10,253 nucleotides of DNA from Bacteroidia bacterium (GTDB lineage Bacteria; Bacteroidota; Bacteroidia; JAESSM01; NORP286), in assembly GCA_016764115.1 (NCBI GenBank), contig JAESSM010000045.1:1-10253 (forward strand), written 5' to 3'. The translations under genes and the position numbers were made by a program. A model generated the notes under the pieces. It worked only from the letters and a program-made list of their open reading frames with translations. It searched no databases and was not told the DNA's origin. This document shows, piece after piece, positions 1 to 7,149 of this stretch. Position 1 is the first letter of the stretch, and the number at the start of each line of letters is the position of its first letter.

Positions 1-396
1 AATACTCATGTTTATAACTTCGGTGCTGAGCCTTTGACCTTTACCAAGTGGTTTAAATTTCTGAACAGCAACGGCATTGAATCTTTGACCATGACTCAAC
101 TGATGAAACAATCCGGATGCGGAAGTACGTCCTCGATCACTGAAAACAGCAACTTATCAGATCAATTATACATTTATCCTAACCCTTCCAGAGGGGTTAT
201 TCATTTTGGCTCCTTAAATGATGCAAGCTGGAACGAATACCTGCTAATAAATTCCTTAGGCAAGGTGATTCAAAAAGGAAAATTTATTTCTGGCAGCTTA
301 ATTGTAAGTGTTGAATTGCCAGCAACCGGCATCTATTTACTGATGGTTAAAGATGGTAGAGGAAAAGAGAGGTCGAAGAAAATAGTACGGCTCTAA
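1..396 (+). CDS. C-terminal part of a secreted deacetylase-like protein with T9SS type A sorting domain (partial, 5' end outside window)
   Basis: The reading frame is open from the first base, so this is the 3' end of a longer gene; 131 residues are visible. The TTG at position 34 should not be taken as a start, because the protein continues upstream of it. The last ~75 residues form a T9SS type A sorting domain: YPNP at visible residues 59-62, an INSLGKVI turn, an ATGIYLL core and a basic end (KKIVRL). Such domains send proteins across the outer membrane and are removed or attached to the surface. The first ~45 visible residues (THVYNF, then T-x-W-x-x-F, K-Q-S-x-C) align with residues ~243-287 of the next gene (THVFNF, TWINF, KSSVC), so the two are paralogues. 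The visible His of THVYNF matches the late His of deacetylase-type enzymes. The catalytic domain itself lies outside the window, so the enzymatic class is inferred only through the paralogue. Confidence 0.85.
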   Translation, partial: NTHVYNFGAEPLTFTKWFKFLNSNGIESLTMTQLMKQSGCGSTSSITENSNLSDQLYIYPNPSRGVIHFGSLNDASWNEYLLINSLGKVIQKGKFISGSLIVSVELPATGIYLLMVKDGRGKERSKKIVRL

Positions 397-578
397 ACAA
401 CTGCATTCTAATACCAATTGCTCAACTAAGCATTGAGTAAAGAAACAAGCACCTTCCATAGTCGTTCTGCTGTGTAGATTGCGCATTATTTTGATACTCC
501 ATCAAATGTGATTATAAAATAAACTCAATTCGAACATTTCCTTGATTATTTCGTTTACCCTATTTAATTTTCAGGATC

Positions 579-1700
579 ATGAAACTATTATTAAAAATAA
601 TCTCCCTAATCTTAATTTATACTAACTGTTTTGGACAATCCCCTCCCTCTAATTCGTTTTTTGTAATACATTGTGATCCCGGATATGCTGACGTTATGCA
701 CTATAAGAAACTTCAGCAAATGATTGATACAGCCTCTGCTCACAATGTACCATTAACGATTGAACTTTCTCCACCATGGGTGAATTTCATACTAGCAGAC
801 CCTGTGAAATTAGATTCCGTAAGGTCTTGGCAAAAAAGAGGACATGAAATAGCTGCTCACCATCATGGTGTTTACCATTGTTTTTGGGATAGTATTACGA
901 ATTTTCCTATCGACTCAATTATAGCTAACCAACCAGCTGGCCCACAATGTGACAGCGGTATACTTTCCGGTGCAATGAAAACGTTCTGGGATAATCTTGA
1001 TACAATTGCCGGAGATTCTTTAATGCTCTCCTGGGGGTCTACTGATGATTACCCTGCTGTAGACTTATATCCTAATATTCCATACCGAACATCTGGTGGT
1101 AGAGACAGTGCTGTACAAGGTTTTTCTAACATCTATTTGGCAACACATGGCCCTACCACTGTGGGGGCTACAACATATGGGCCTTATACCACATGTTCAA
1201 TAGATTATTATTTCATTGAGGATATTACCACCGTTCAAGAGGTGAGGGATCTCTACAATGACAGTACTGGATATTCAAACATGTACAATACCGTTGGAGT
1301 AGTTACTCATGTTTTTAATTTTAAACAAGCCTTGGCAGCTGCACCTCCAAATTATTATTACACGTGGATTAACTTCATTAAAGGCAAAGGATGCCAAACC
1401 GTTAGGGAAATACTACGCAAAAGCAGCGTTTGTAGTAGTGTAGGAATAGAAAAAATCAAAACAAATGCAGACTTTAAGATCTATCCTAACCCTGCCAGCA
1501 CAACATTATACATTGTTCCGAACGAAGGACATGGAAATAAGGATTATCAAGTGGAAGTGTACAATATTCTTGGACAGAAGTTTATTTCTGAACAAAGTCC
1601 AAATAGCTTAAAAATTCAGAACCTTGAAAATGGAGTTTACTTTGTAAAAATCACTTCTGAAATAAATGAGACCAGTATTCAAAAATTTGTAAAACAATAA
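579..1700 (+). CDS. Secreted polysaccharide-deacetylase-like protein with T9SS type A sorting domain
   Basis: A 373-residue exported protein. Residues 1-20 are a signal peptide ending in NCFGQ. Residues ~25-250 look like a divergent NodB/CE4-type deacetylase barrel: an acidic motif 1 candidate (VIHCDPG, D33), a GHEI sequence at 88-91 followed by a histidine cluster (H94, H95, H96, H100), a YRTSGG motif at 169-174 resembling motif 3, and VTHVFNF (H244) resembling the late His motif. The usual TFDD and H-[ST]-x-x-H forms are replaced, so activity and substrate are uncertain; removal of acetyl groups from a polysaccharide or glycan is the family expectation. Residues ~296-373 are the T9SS sorting domain (YPNP 302-305, YNILGQKF, ENGVYFVKI, basic end). 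The ATG at 579 gives a clean signal peptide; there is no strong Shine-Dalgarno, as usual in Bacteroidetes. It lies 182 nt after the paralogous partial gene, and no consensus promoter was seen in that gap. Export and T9SS targeting are secure; the enzyme call is moderate. Confidence 0.8.
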   Translation: MKLLLKIISLILIYTNCFGQSPPSNSFFVIHCDPGYADVMHYKKLQQMIDTASAHNVPLTIELSPPWVNFILADPVKLDSVRSWQKRGHEIAAHHHGVYHCFWDSITNFPIDSIIANQPAGPQCDSGILSGAMKTFWDNLDTIAGDSLMLSWGSTDDYPAVDLYPNIPYRTSGGRDSAVQGFSNIYLATHGPTTVGATTYGPYTTCSIDYYFIEDITTVQEVRDLYNDSTGYSNMYNTVGVVTHVFNFKQALAAAPPNYYYTWINFIKGKGCQTVREILRKSSVCSSVGIEKIKTNADFKIYPNPASTTLYIVPNEGHGNKDYQVEVYNILGQKFISEQSPNSLKIQNLENGVYFVKITSEINETSIQKFVKQ

Positions 1701-1716
1701 TTTATAATCCAACTTC

Positions 1717-1740
1717 TGGTGCAAGCATCCGCTTGTGTCA
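1717..1740 (+). terminator. Hairpin downstream of the deacetylase-like gene, possible terminator
   Basis: An imperfect inverted repeat beginning 16 nt after the stop codon. The core GCAAGC / GCTTGT (1721-1726 and 1731-1736) has a 4-nt ATCC loop. Outside it the arms continue pairing through G-U wobbles to 1717 and 1740, giving 10 pairs as RNA. No T run follows, so it may be an RNA-stabilising hairpin or a remnant of a dispersed repeat rather than an intrinsic terminator. Confidence 0.35.
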
Positions 1741-1791
1741 ATGTAGTCACATAATTAATAATTCAATTACGATATATCAAAACCTAATACC

Positions 1792-2238
1792 ATGAAGAAA
1801 TTTATTTCAATGCTAACATTAGTACTTGTGTTTACAACAATGTCATTTGGTCAAGTTGATAAAGAGTACAATGAAACATTAAAAAATATGTTTGATGTAT
1901 CAGGTACAGAAGAATCCTATAAAGCAATAATAACCCAAATGGTTACCATGTTTAAGCTTCAATATACTGATGTAAGAGAAGAAGTTTGGGATGAATTTGA
2001 AAAAGATTTTTTAAAAACATCGTTAAATGATCTTGTTGAAATGTTGGTTCCTATCTACATTAAATACATGACAAAAGAAGATTTAGAAGCATTAATAGTA
2101 TTCTATGAAACTCCGGTAGGGAAAAAGTTTGCAAAAAATACGCCTTTGATTATGCAGGATTCCATGAAAATTGGAGAAGAATGGGGAATGAAAATTGGAG
2201 AAAAGTTTGTTAAAAAAATGAAGGAAAAAGGACACTAA
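1792..2238 (+). CDS. Exported DUF2059 domain protein
   Basis: A 148-residue protein with a signal peptide (residues 1-21, ending SFGQ), expected in the periplasm. The C-terminal half matches the DUF2059 pattern: T-x-E-D-L-x-A-L-I-x-F-Y-x-T-P-V-G-K-K-F at residues 94-113, then a Pro-containing helix. The domain is helical and of unknown biochemical role; it is common as a small single-domain periplasmic protein in Proteobacteria and Bacteroidetes. Length is usual for the family. The ATG follows an A/T-rich leader (TAATACC). The charged tail holds a short internal duplication (MKIGE at residues 125-129 and 133-137). It stands alone between two T9SS cargo genes, 91 nt after one and 224 nt before the other, with hairpins in both gaps, so it is probably its own transcription unit. 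It has no sorting domain, unlike its neighbours. Confidence 0.85.
   Translation: MKKFISMLTLVLVFTTMSFGQVDKEYNETLKNMFDVSGTEESYKAIITQMVTMFKLQYTDVREEVWDEFEKDFLKTSLNDLVEMLVPIYIKYMTKEDLEALIVFYETPVGKKFAKNTPLIMQDSMKIGEEWGMKIGEKFVKKMKEKGH
2164..2202 (+). repeat. Two 15-nt direct repeats with a 24-nt period inside the DUF2059 gene
   Basis: The sequence ATGAAAATTGGAGAA occurs at 2164-2178 and again at 2188-2202. The period is a multiple of three, so the reading frame is kept and MKIGE appears twice in the C-terminal helix. This may be a recent 24-nt duplication or chance in a Lys/Glu-rich helix. Confidence 0.6.
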
Positions 2239-2255
2239 ATTACATATGCCATATA

Positions 2256-2274
2256 GTGTAGATTGGTTCTACAC
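2256..2274 (+). terminator. Perfect 7-bp hairpin after the DUF2059 gene, possible terminator
   Basis: GTGTAGA (2256-2262) and TCTACAC (2268-2274) are exact inverse complements around a 5-nt TTGGT loop, 17 nt after the stop codon. The downstream sequence is A/T-rich but has no continuous T run, so termination is plausible, not certain. The rest of the 224-nt gap (2239-2462) shows no consensus promoter and no small gene. Confidence 0.4.
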
Positions 2275-2462
2275 CTCAATATATAATCCCGCCTTAACAT
2301 TTTCCTTTTTATTTCGTAATTTACAGATTAACCCTTTATGTTTATTCAAATTGGGGATAAACAACATGATGTAAAAATCATTTAACATTATTCTATTACT
2401 TATTTGGTGGTGTTCAATTGAAAATCAAAAAATAATAACTCAACTAATAAAAAAATAAAACC

Positions 2463-3878
2463 ATGAAAAAATTAATAACATTAGTGATCGGAATTATTTT
2501 TATTTGTCAATCAGCATTGGGCCAAGACACTTGGTCACCTATTGTAACTGATGGGTTTGGCTCAAAGCTAAATAACAGTGTAAATGAATTTGCTGTATTT
2601 AAAGATACCCTTTATGCTTGTGTGGCAATAACAGGTTCTGGAATTGCAGAAATTCACCGTTCGGGCACGGGTGATGCCGGTGATTGGAATCCCGTTACCT
2701 ATGATTCTCAAACAACAAATATTAAAGGTATCCCTTCAATAAACACAACTACTCTTGGTGGTGGATACATGTGGATAGAAACTGGAAACGCGGTTGAGGG
2801 AACACAAGTTTATCGAACACAAAATGGCAGAGATTGGATTCCGATTAGTAAAAAAGGATTTGGAAACTCGGCCAGGTGGTCTCCTTCACCTAGTATGATC
2901 TTGTTTCAGGGAACAGGTGATTCCATTCCATATCTATATGCCGGGGCTGGTTCTCATGGTGGGGCTGCTAAATCACAGGTTTGGAGAGCTCCATATACCG
3001 ATAGTGATTCAACGAAATGGGATTTGCTTGTAGACTTTGGTACCAGGGATACGAATTGCACTCAAATTACCTATTTCCATACGTGGAATAATAAGATCTA
3101 TTTTGGTGGCAATGGAGATAGTCTTCTCTATGAATCTTCGAACGGAACTACCTTCGTAGCAAATACAGGAGTTGCTAGCGACTTTTTAACTTCCGATCAG
3201 TTAATAGCATGTATGGTAGATTTTAATGGTTATTTATATGCTTCTACAAATAATCAGGCAATTGGAGGACAACTATGGAGAACAAATGATGGAAATAGCT
3301 GGCAAAATCTCACAAGTGTAATTGACGGGTATGATGGTACAAGGGACGAAGAACTTCACAACATGGATACTTCTAACGGATATTTATGGATAACTCCGTA
3401 TACGCGTGTTGCTAATTCCAATGGTTCACCAATTTTTCGATCTACTGATAGTACAGGAACAAGTTTCATTCAGTCCAATACAGATGGTTTTGGAGATTCC
3501 AATAATGATGGGGAAAACGCTGTGAGCATTGGTTTTAAAGGACGCCAATATTTCGGTGGCCCCAACAGTACCGATGGAGGACAAATTTGGCGTACGGATG
3601 TGTTATCGGGAATGAAGAAAGCCACCGAACTCAATTGTCACTCAATTCTAAGCCCCAATCCTTTTACAGATAATGCTGTTATCAGTGTATCCCACGAATG
3701 TTCTGGGATAACCAATGTTGATATTTACGATATGACAGGCCGGCTTATCAAAACGATTACTGGCCTACGTGACAACAAAGTAATAATAGCCAGAGGAACT
3801 CTTCCAACAGGTATGTACTTTTATAACTTGCAAACAACTGACGGAACATCAAAGGCAGGGAAATTGATAATAAAATAA
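2463..3878 (+). CDS. Secreted beta-propeller-like repeat protein with T9SS type A sorting domain
   Basis: A 471-residue exported protein. Residues 1-21 are a signal peptide ending in ALGQ. Residues ~22-380 carry about seven copies of a strand-turn-strand repeat of the form [VLI]-[WYF]-R-[ST]-x-[DN]-G-x-x-[WF], near residues 63-76 (HRSGTGDAGDW), 117-125 (YRTQNGRDW), 174-186, 223-231, 272-280 (WRTNDGNSW), 325-335 and 376-379. Each follows a hydrophobic YLYA/KIYFGG-type strand. This spacing of roughly 50 residues is that of BNR/sialidase-type or related propeller blades; no catalytic sialidase set is evident, so a binding or structural role is as likely as an enzyme. Residues ~392-471 are the T9SS sorting domain (SPNPF 397-401, YDMTGRLI, PTGMYFYNL, basic GKLIIK end), so the protein is probably released or held at the cell surface. 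The leader just before the ATG is strongly A-rich. Fold and export are well supported; ligand is unknown. Confidence 0.85.
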   Translation: MKKLITLVIGIIFICQSALGQDTWSPIVTDGFGSKLNNSVNEFAVFKDTLYACVAITGSGIAEIHRSGTGDAGDWNPVTYDSQTTNIKGIPSINTTTLGGGYMWIETGNAVEGTQVYRTQNGRDWIPISKKGFGNSARWSPSPSMILFQGTGDSIPYLYAGAGSHGGAAKSQVWRAPYTDSDSTKWDLLVDFGTRDTNCTQITYFHTWNNKIYFGGNGDSLLYESSNGTTFVANTGVASDFLTSDQLIACMVDFNGYLYASTNNQAIGGQLWRTNDGNSWQNLTSVIDGYDGTRDEELHNMDTSNGYLWITPYTRVANSNGSPIFRSTDSTGTSFIQSNTDGFGDSNNDGENAVSIGFKGRQYFGGPNSTDGGQIWRTDVLSGMKKATELNCHSILSPNPFTDNAVISVSHECSGITNVDIYDMTGRLIKTITGLRDNKVIIARGTLPTGMYFYNLQTTDGTSKAGKLIIK

Positions 3879-3938
3879 ATCAAAGATCTACAACAAAGCG
3901 TTTTCTGTAAACATTTCTTGAGGATTAGATAAATAGAT

Positions 3939-4514
3939 ATGCCAAAAATAAATTTCACACCATTCCCAAGTTTGACAACAGAACGATTGACTTTAAGACA
4001 ACTAAAGGATACAGATGACTTTGCAATATTCTCATTACGCTCTGATGCTAGCGTTAATAAATATATAGATAGACCGACATCAACAACTATAAACGAAGCA
4101 AAGCAGTTTATCATAAAAATCCATGACGGCATAAAACAAAACAAATCAATTTATTGGGTAGTGTGCTTACAAGACGATCCTAGTCTAATTGGTACCATCT
4201 GTTTATGGAATTTTTCGAACGACAAAGCTTGTGCGGAACTAGGTTATGAATTAAACCCTTCTTCTCAGGGGAAAGGGCTAATGGACGAAGCATTAAAAAG
4301 TGTCATCAACTATAGTTTTCATGCTCTAGGACTCAATACAATCGAAGCGTATACACATAAAGATAATGTGGGTTCAACACGGATGCTGGTTAAAAACAAA
4401 TTTAAACATGCTCCCGATCGAATTGATTTAGACAATAGCAACAACCTCATATACTATTTAAACAACACCAACCACATAAAAAACCCCGTTTTAACAAAAC
4501 CTAAATTACATTAA
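3939..4514 (+). CDS. GNAT-family N-acetyltransferase, RimJ/RimL type
   Basis: A 191-residue cytoplasmic protein of the GNAT fold. It opens with the RimJ/RimL signature (T-E-R-L-T-L-R-Q-L at residues 14-22). The acetyl-CoA pyrophosphate-binding motif A follows the ELGYELNP strand: S-S-Q-G-K-G at 108-113, then the MDEALK helix. The late motif (H-K-D-N-V-G-S-T-R-M-L-x-K-N-K-F, 140-155) is the usual N-x-x-S-x-x-[LV]-x-x-K-x-G-F form, with Phe directly after Lys where a Gly often precedes it. The family transfers acetyl groups from acetyl-CoA to protein N-termini, polyamines or small molecules; the substrate cannot be read here. The final ~15 residues (after YYLNN) are a polar, probably unstructured tail beyond the normal domain end. 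It starts 60 nt after the propeller gene, on the same strand, with no clear terminator or promoter between, so read-through is possible though the functions are unrelated. Confidence 0.9.
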   Translation: MPKINFTPFPSLTTERLTLRQLKDTDDFAIFSLRSDASVNKYIDRPTSTTINEAKQFIIKIHDGIKQNKSIYWVVCLQDDPSLIGTICLWNFSNDKACAELGYELNPSSQGKGLMDEALKSVINYSFHALGLNTIEAYTHKDNVGSTRMLVKNKFKHAPDRIDLDNSNNLIYYLNNTNHIKNPVLTKPKLH

Positions 4515-4591
4515 TCATGTGGCTGGTAAGAACCGTTGGGATCAGAATAAATAGAAATGTATAAAATAATACTTGATTATAAGTGAAGGAC

Positions 4592-5860
4592 ATGAATATC
4601 CCCAATCTGGATTTGCCAAGAGTAGTAATTATCGGCTGTGGCTTTGCTGGCCTTAAGCTTGCTAAAACGATTAATAGCAAACATTATCAAATCGTTCTCC
4701 TTGACAAAAATAATTTCCATACTTTTCAACCTTTAATGTATCAAGTTGCAAGTTCCGGACTTGAACCTGATTCTATTGTTTACCCTGTGCGAAAGGTTTT
4801 TAAAGGGAAAAAGAATTTTCATTTCAGAATGGCTGCTGTTCAGGGTATAGATACCGAAAACAAAGAGATTCTTACCACTATAGGATCACTAGAATATGAT
4901 TATTTAGTAATAGCTACCGGTGCTATCTCCAATTTCTTCGGAATGAAGAATATGGAGAAATATGCCTTTTCCATGAAGAGCCTCGTGGAATCTTTAGATT
5001 TAAGAAGTGTCATTCTGCAGAACTTTGAAAAATCTTTGAATACTTCAGATCTTAAGGAAAGAGAAAGTTTAATGAGTTTTGTAATAGTCGGGGCTGGAGC
5101 AACAGGTGTGGAACTGGCCGGAGCTTTAGCCGAACTAAAAAAACATATTCTTCCTAAAGATTACCCAGATTTAGATATCAGAATAATGCAGATTCACATT
5201 ATTGAAGCTGCTGACAGAGTCCTTTCAAATATGAGTATGGAGGCTTCAACAAAATCTAAAAAATTCTTGAAAGATATGGGAATCAACATTTGGCTAAACA
5301 CGGTAGTAAGGGATTATGATGGTACCACAGTTAGCACAGATAAAAATGAATTTAAGACGAAAACATTGATATGGTCGGCAGGCGTAAAAGGAGCACCAAT
5401 TAAAGGCCTGAATGCAAGATTAACCAGGGACAATCGAATAATTGTAGATGAATTTAACAGGGTCACAGGGTATAAGCATATTTTTGCTTTAGGTGATGTG
5501 GCGTGTATTGAATCAGAACAGAATGGTAACGGACATGCCATGCTTGCTTCGGTTGCAGGACAACAGGGGCTACACTTAGGCAAGAACTTAAATAGTATAT
5601 TAAAAAGTCAGGAAATGACACCTTTTCATTATAATGACAGAGGCACCATGGCAACAATAGGTAGAAATCGGGCAGTAGTAGATCTTTCTTTTGTAAAGTT
5701 CGGTGGAATGTTTGCTTGGTTCGTTTGGATGTTTTTGCACTTACTGCTCTTAGTTGATTTCAGAAATAGGTTGATTGTTTTTGCAAATTGGTGCTGGAGT
5801 TACTTCAATTACGATAAAGGAGTCAGGTTAATAGTACGTAATGTTAAGAGAGCTGACTAA
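4592..5860 (+). CDS. ndh: Type II NADH dehydrogenase (NDH-2), NADH:quinone oxidoreductase
   Basis: A membrane-attached, single-subunit flavoenzyme that passes electrons from NADH to quinone without pumping protons. Numbering from the ATG at 4592 (422 residues): FAD-binding Rossmann motif VVIIGCGFAG at 11-20; ATG motif of the YLVIATGA strand near 105-111; second dinucleotide (NADH) motif VIVGAGATGVELAG at 164-177; second FAD motif FALGDVA at 298-304; an AxxAxQQ-type sequence (ASVAGQQ, 319-325) near the expected quinone site; Y-x-D-R-G-T-M-A-T-I-G-R at ~347-358; and a hydrophobic, Trp/Phe/Leu-rich C-terminal segment (~370-405) that fits the membrane-anchoring helix. Length is normal. A GTG at 4583 would add three residues (MKD); ATG is preferred because an MNIP start is typical of Bacteroidetes members. 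It stands 77 nt after the acetyltransferase and is probably a housekeeping respiratory gene. The Cys in GCGFAG, where Gly or Ala is common, is tolerated in such loops. Confidence 0.93.
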   Translation: MNIPNLDLPRVVIIGCGFAGLKLAKTINSKHYQIVLLDKNNFHTFQPLMYQVASSGLEPDSIVYPVRKVFKGKKNFHFRMAAVQGIDTENKEILTTIGSLEYDYLVIATGAISNFFGMKNMEKYAFSMKSLVESLDLRSVILQNFEKSLNTSDLKERESLMSFVIVGAGATGVELAGALAELKKHILPKDYPDLDIRIMQIHIIEAADRVLSNMSMEASTKSKKFLKDMGINIWLNTVVRDYDGTTVSTDKNEFKTKTLIWSAGVKGAPIKGLNARLTRDNRIIVDEFNRVTGYKHIFALGDVACIESEQNGNGHAMLASVAGQQGLHLGKNLNSILKSQEMTPFHYNDRGTMATIGRNRAVVDLSFVKFGGMFAWFVWMFLHLLLLVDFRNRLIVFANWCWSYFNYDKGVRLIVRNVKRAD

Positions 5861-5931
5861 ATAAAAGCTATAAAATTGAACTCAGTAGCCGAGCAACTGT
5901 GGGGAGGAAGAATTGAAATGATACATATAAA

Positions 5932-6558
5932 ATGACAATAGATAAAGCATATAATTCCTGGGCAGATAATTACGATGCTGTTGAAAACAAGACTCGTGAT
6001 CTGGAAAAAATTGCTGCGAAACAAACTTTAGATAGATACAACTATTCCACAGTAGTCGAATTGGGATGTGGTACAGGAAAAAATACAGTTTGGCTTGTAG
6101 AAAAAGCAAATTCAATTATCGGACTTGATTTTTCATCGGAAATGCTTCTTAAAGCGAAGGAAAAAATAAGATCAAACAAAGTTCAATTTCAACAAGTAGA
6201 TTTGACAAAGCCCTGGAATATTGAGGATAATTATGCTGATCTGATTTCTTGCAGTTTGGTTTTAGAACATATTTATGATCTGAATTTTATTTTCAGCGAA
6301 GGGTTTAAAAAGTTAAAAAGCAAAGGCATATTTTACATCTGTGAGTTGCATCCGTTTAAACAATATTCAGGCAGTAAGGCAAGGTTTGAAAACGAGAATG
6401 GTATAGTGGAACTAGAGGTATTTACACATCATGTTTCAGAATATGTAAATGCAACAACCAACAATGGATTTAAAATTTTAGAATTAAAAGAATGGTTCGA
6501 TAACGATGATAAAACTGAAATTCCAAGATTAATATCTTTTATATTTGAAAAACAATAA
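5932..6558 (+). CDS. Class I SAM-dependent methyltransferase
   Basis: A 208-residue soluble methyltransferase of the Methyltransf_11/25 type. Motif I, the SAM-binding glycine loop, is VVELGCGTGKN at residues 41-51. The acidic residue binding the ribose is in IIGLDFSSEML (D66). The QQVDLTKP segment (~87-94) fits motif II, and SLVLEHI (108-114) is the post-motif strand and helix. The C-terminal part (~130-208) includes a GIFYICELHPFKQY strand and a variable substrate-covering region. Substrate class cannot be deduced; similar small proteins methylate metabolites rather than nucleic acids or proteins. The ATG follows an A-rich leader, 71 nt after the NDH-2 gene, with a weak TAAAATTG (5871-5878), one base off the Bacteroidetes -7 box, as the only promoter hint. 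The SRPBCC gene starts 9 nt after its stop, so the two are very probably co-transcribed. Confidence 0.9.
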   Translation: MTIDKAYNSWADNYDAVENKTRDLEKIAAKQTLDRYNYSTVVELGCGTGKNTVWLVEKANSIIGLDFSSEMLLKAKEKIRSNKVQFQQVDLTKPWNIEDNYADLISCSLVLEHIYDLNFIFSEGFKKLKSKGIFYICELHPFKQYSGSKARFENENGIVELEVFTHHVSEYVNATTNNGFKILELKEWFDNDDKTEIPRLISFIFEKQ

Positions 6559-6567
6559 ATAATAAAG

Positions 6568-7062
6568 ATGAAAAATTTCAACTGGACAACGTTTACCAAG
6601 AGAATTGCAGTAAAAGCAGAACTCTCTGACATATATGATGCGTGGTCAAAACCATCCGAAATTGAAAAGTGGTTTTTGAGTAATGCAAATTATTTTGACG
6701 AAAACACTAATGCAATTGAAAGAGAAAGTAATATTAAGAAAGATGATACGTATGAATGGTCTTGGTATTTATATGAAATAGTAGAAAAAGGAAAAATTAT
6801 CGAAGCTAATGGGAAGGATTTTTTACAATTTACATTTGCTGGTGAATGCTTGGTAGATATCAAACTATCACAACAAAATGGATATGTTGTAGTGGAGTTA
6901 ACTCAAAAGAATATTCCCATTGATGATGAATCAAAAGAAGGAATTCGGTTAGGTTGTGATTCTGGTTGGTCCTTTTTTCTTATGAATTTAAAATCAGTTT
7001 ATGAAGGAGGGTTAGACCTAAGAAATAAAGACGCTGATTTGAAAGGAATGATAAATAATTAA
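6568..7062 (+). CDS. AHSA1-like SRPBCC (START-like) domain protein
   Basis: A 164-residue soluble protein of the AHSA1/SRPBCC helix-grip fold. The opening strand (FTKRIAVKA, 9-17) is followed by the family's conserved helix I-Y-D-A-W-S-K-P-S-E-I-E-K-W-F at 22-36. It ends with the long C-terminal helix, L-G-C-D-S-G-W-S-F-F-L-M-N-L-K-S-V-Y-E-G-G then D-L-R (128-152), a near-canonical AHSA1 ending. The fold forms a deep hydrophobic pocket for a small ligand; many bacterial members have no known function despite the Hsp90-activator name, so none is assigned. It lies 9 nt after the methyltransferase gene, suggesting a shared transcript and perhaps a shared substrate. A hairpin with a T run 28 nt after the stop probably ends this transcript. 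Confidence 0.87.
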   Translation: MKNFNWTTFTKRIAVKAELSDIYDAWSKPSEIEKWFLSNANYFDENTNAIERESNIKKDDTYEWSWYLYEIVEKGKIIEANGKDFLQFTFAGECLVDIKLSQQNGYVVVELTQKNIPIDDESKEGIRLGCDSGWSFFLMNLKSVYEGGLDLRNKDADLKGMINN

Positions 7063-7090
7063 GCGAAAAAGCCAGCTATTATCACAAAAC

Positions 7091-7114
7091 GAACTGCGTT
7101 ATCAATGCAGTTTT
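7091..7114 (+). terminator. Rho-independent-like terminator after the methyltransferase/SRPBCC pair
   Basis: Arms 7091-7100 and 7104-7113 pair across a 3-nt ATC loop. The core is AACTGC / GCAGTT (7092-7097 and 7107-7112), extended inward by G-U, T-A, T-A and outward by one G-U. The 3' arm runs into TTTT (7111-7114) and an A run precedes the 5' arm (7086-7089), as in a bidirectional intrinsic terminator. It also covers the ATG at 7105, arguing against that codon as the start of the next gene. Confidence 0.5.
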
Positions 7115-7149
7115 CAAACCGTCATATTCAATTCAAAAATGCAGAGTAT

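Noticed and set aside
34..396. Complete 120-residue gene starting at the TTG at 34
   Set aside because: The frame is open to the first base and the upstream residues THVYNF match the paralogue, so the gene continues to the left of the window.
416..438. Short inverted repeat CTCAA / TTGAG after the partial gene
   Set aside because: Only five or six pairs with a 7-nt loop, low stability and no T run; not enough to call a terminator.
3821..4144. Minus-strand open frame of 107 codons across the end of the propeller gene and the start of the acetyltransferase
   Set aside because: It lies opposite two well-supported genes, has no recognisable domain and no plausible leader; a shadow frame.
4583..4591. 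GTG start for the NDH-2 gene, three codons before the ATG
   Set aside because: The ATG at 4592 gives the MNIP beginning typical of Bacteroidetes NDH-2, and the extra residues MKD add nothing recognisable.
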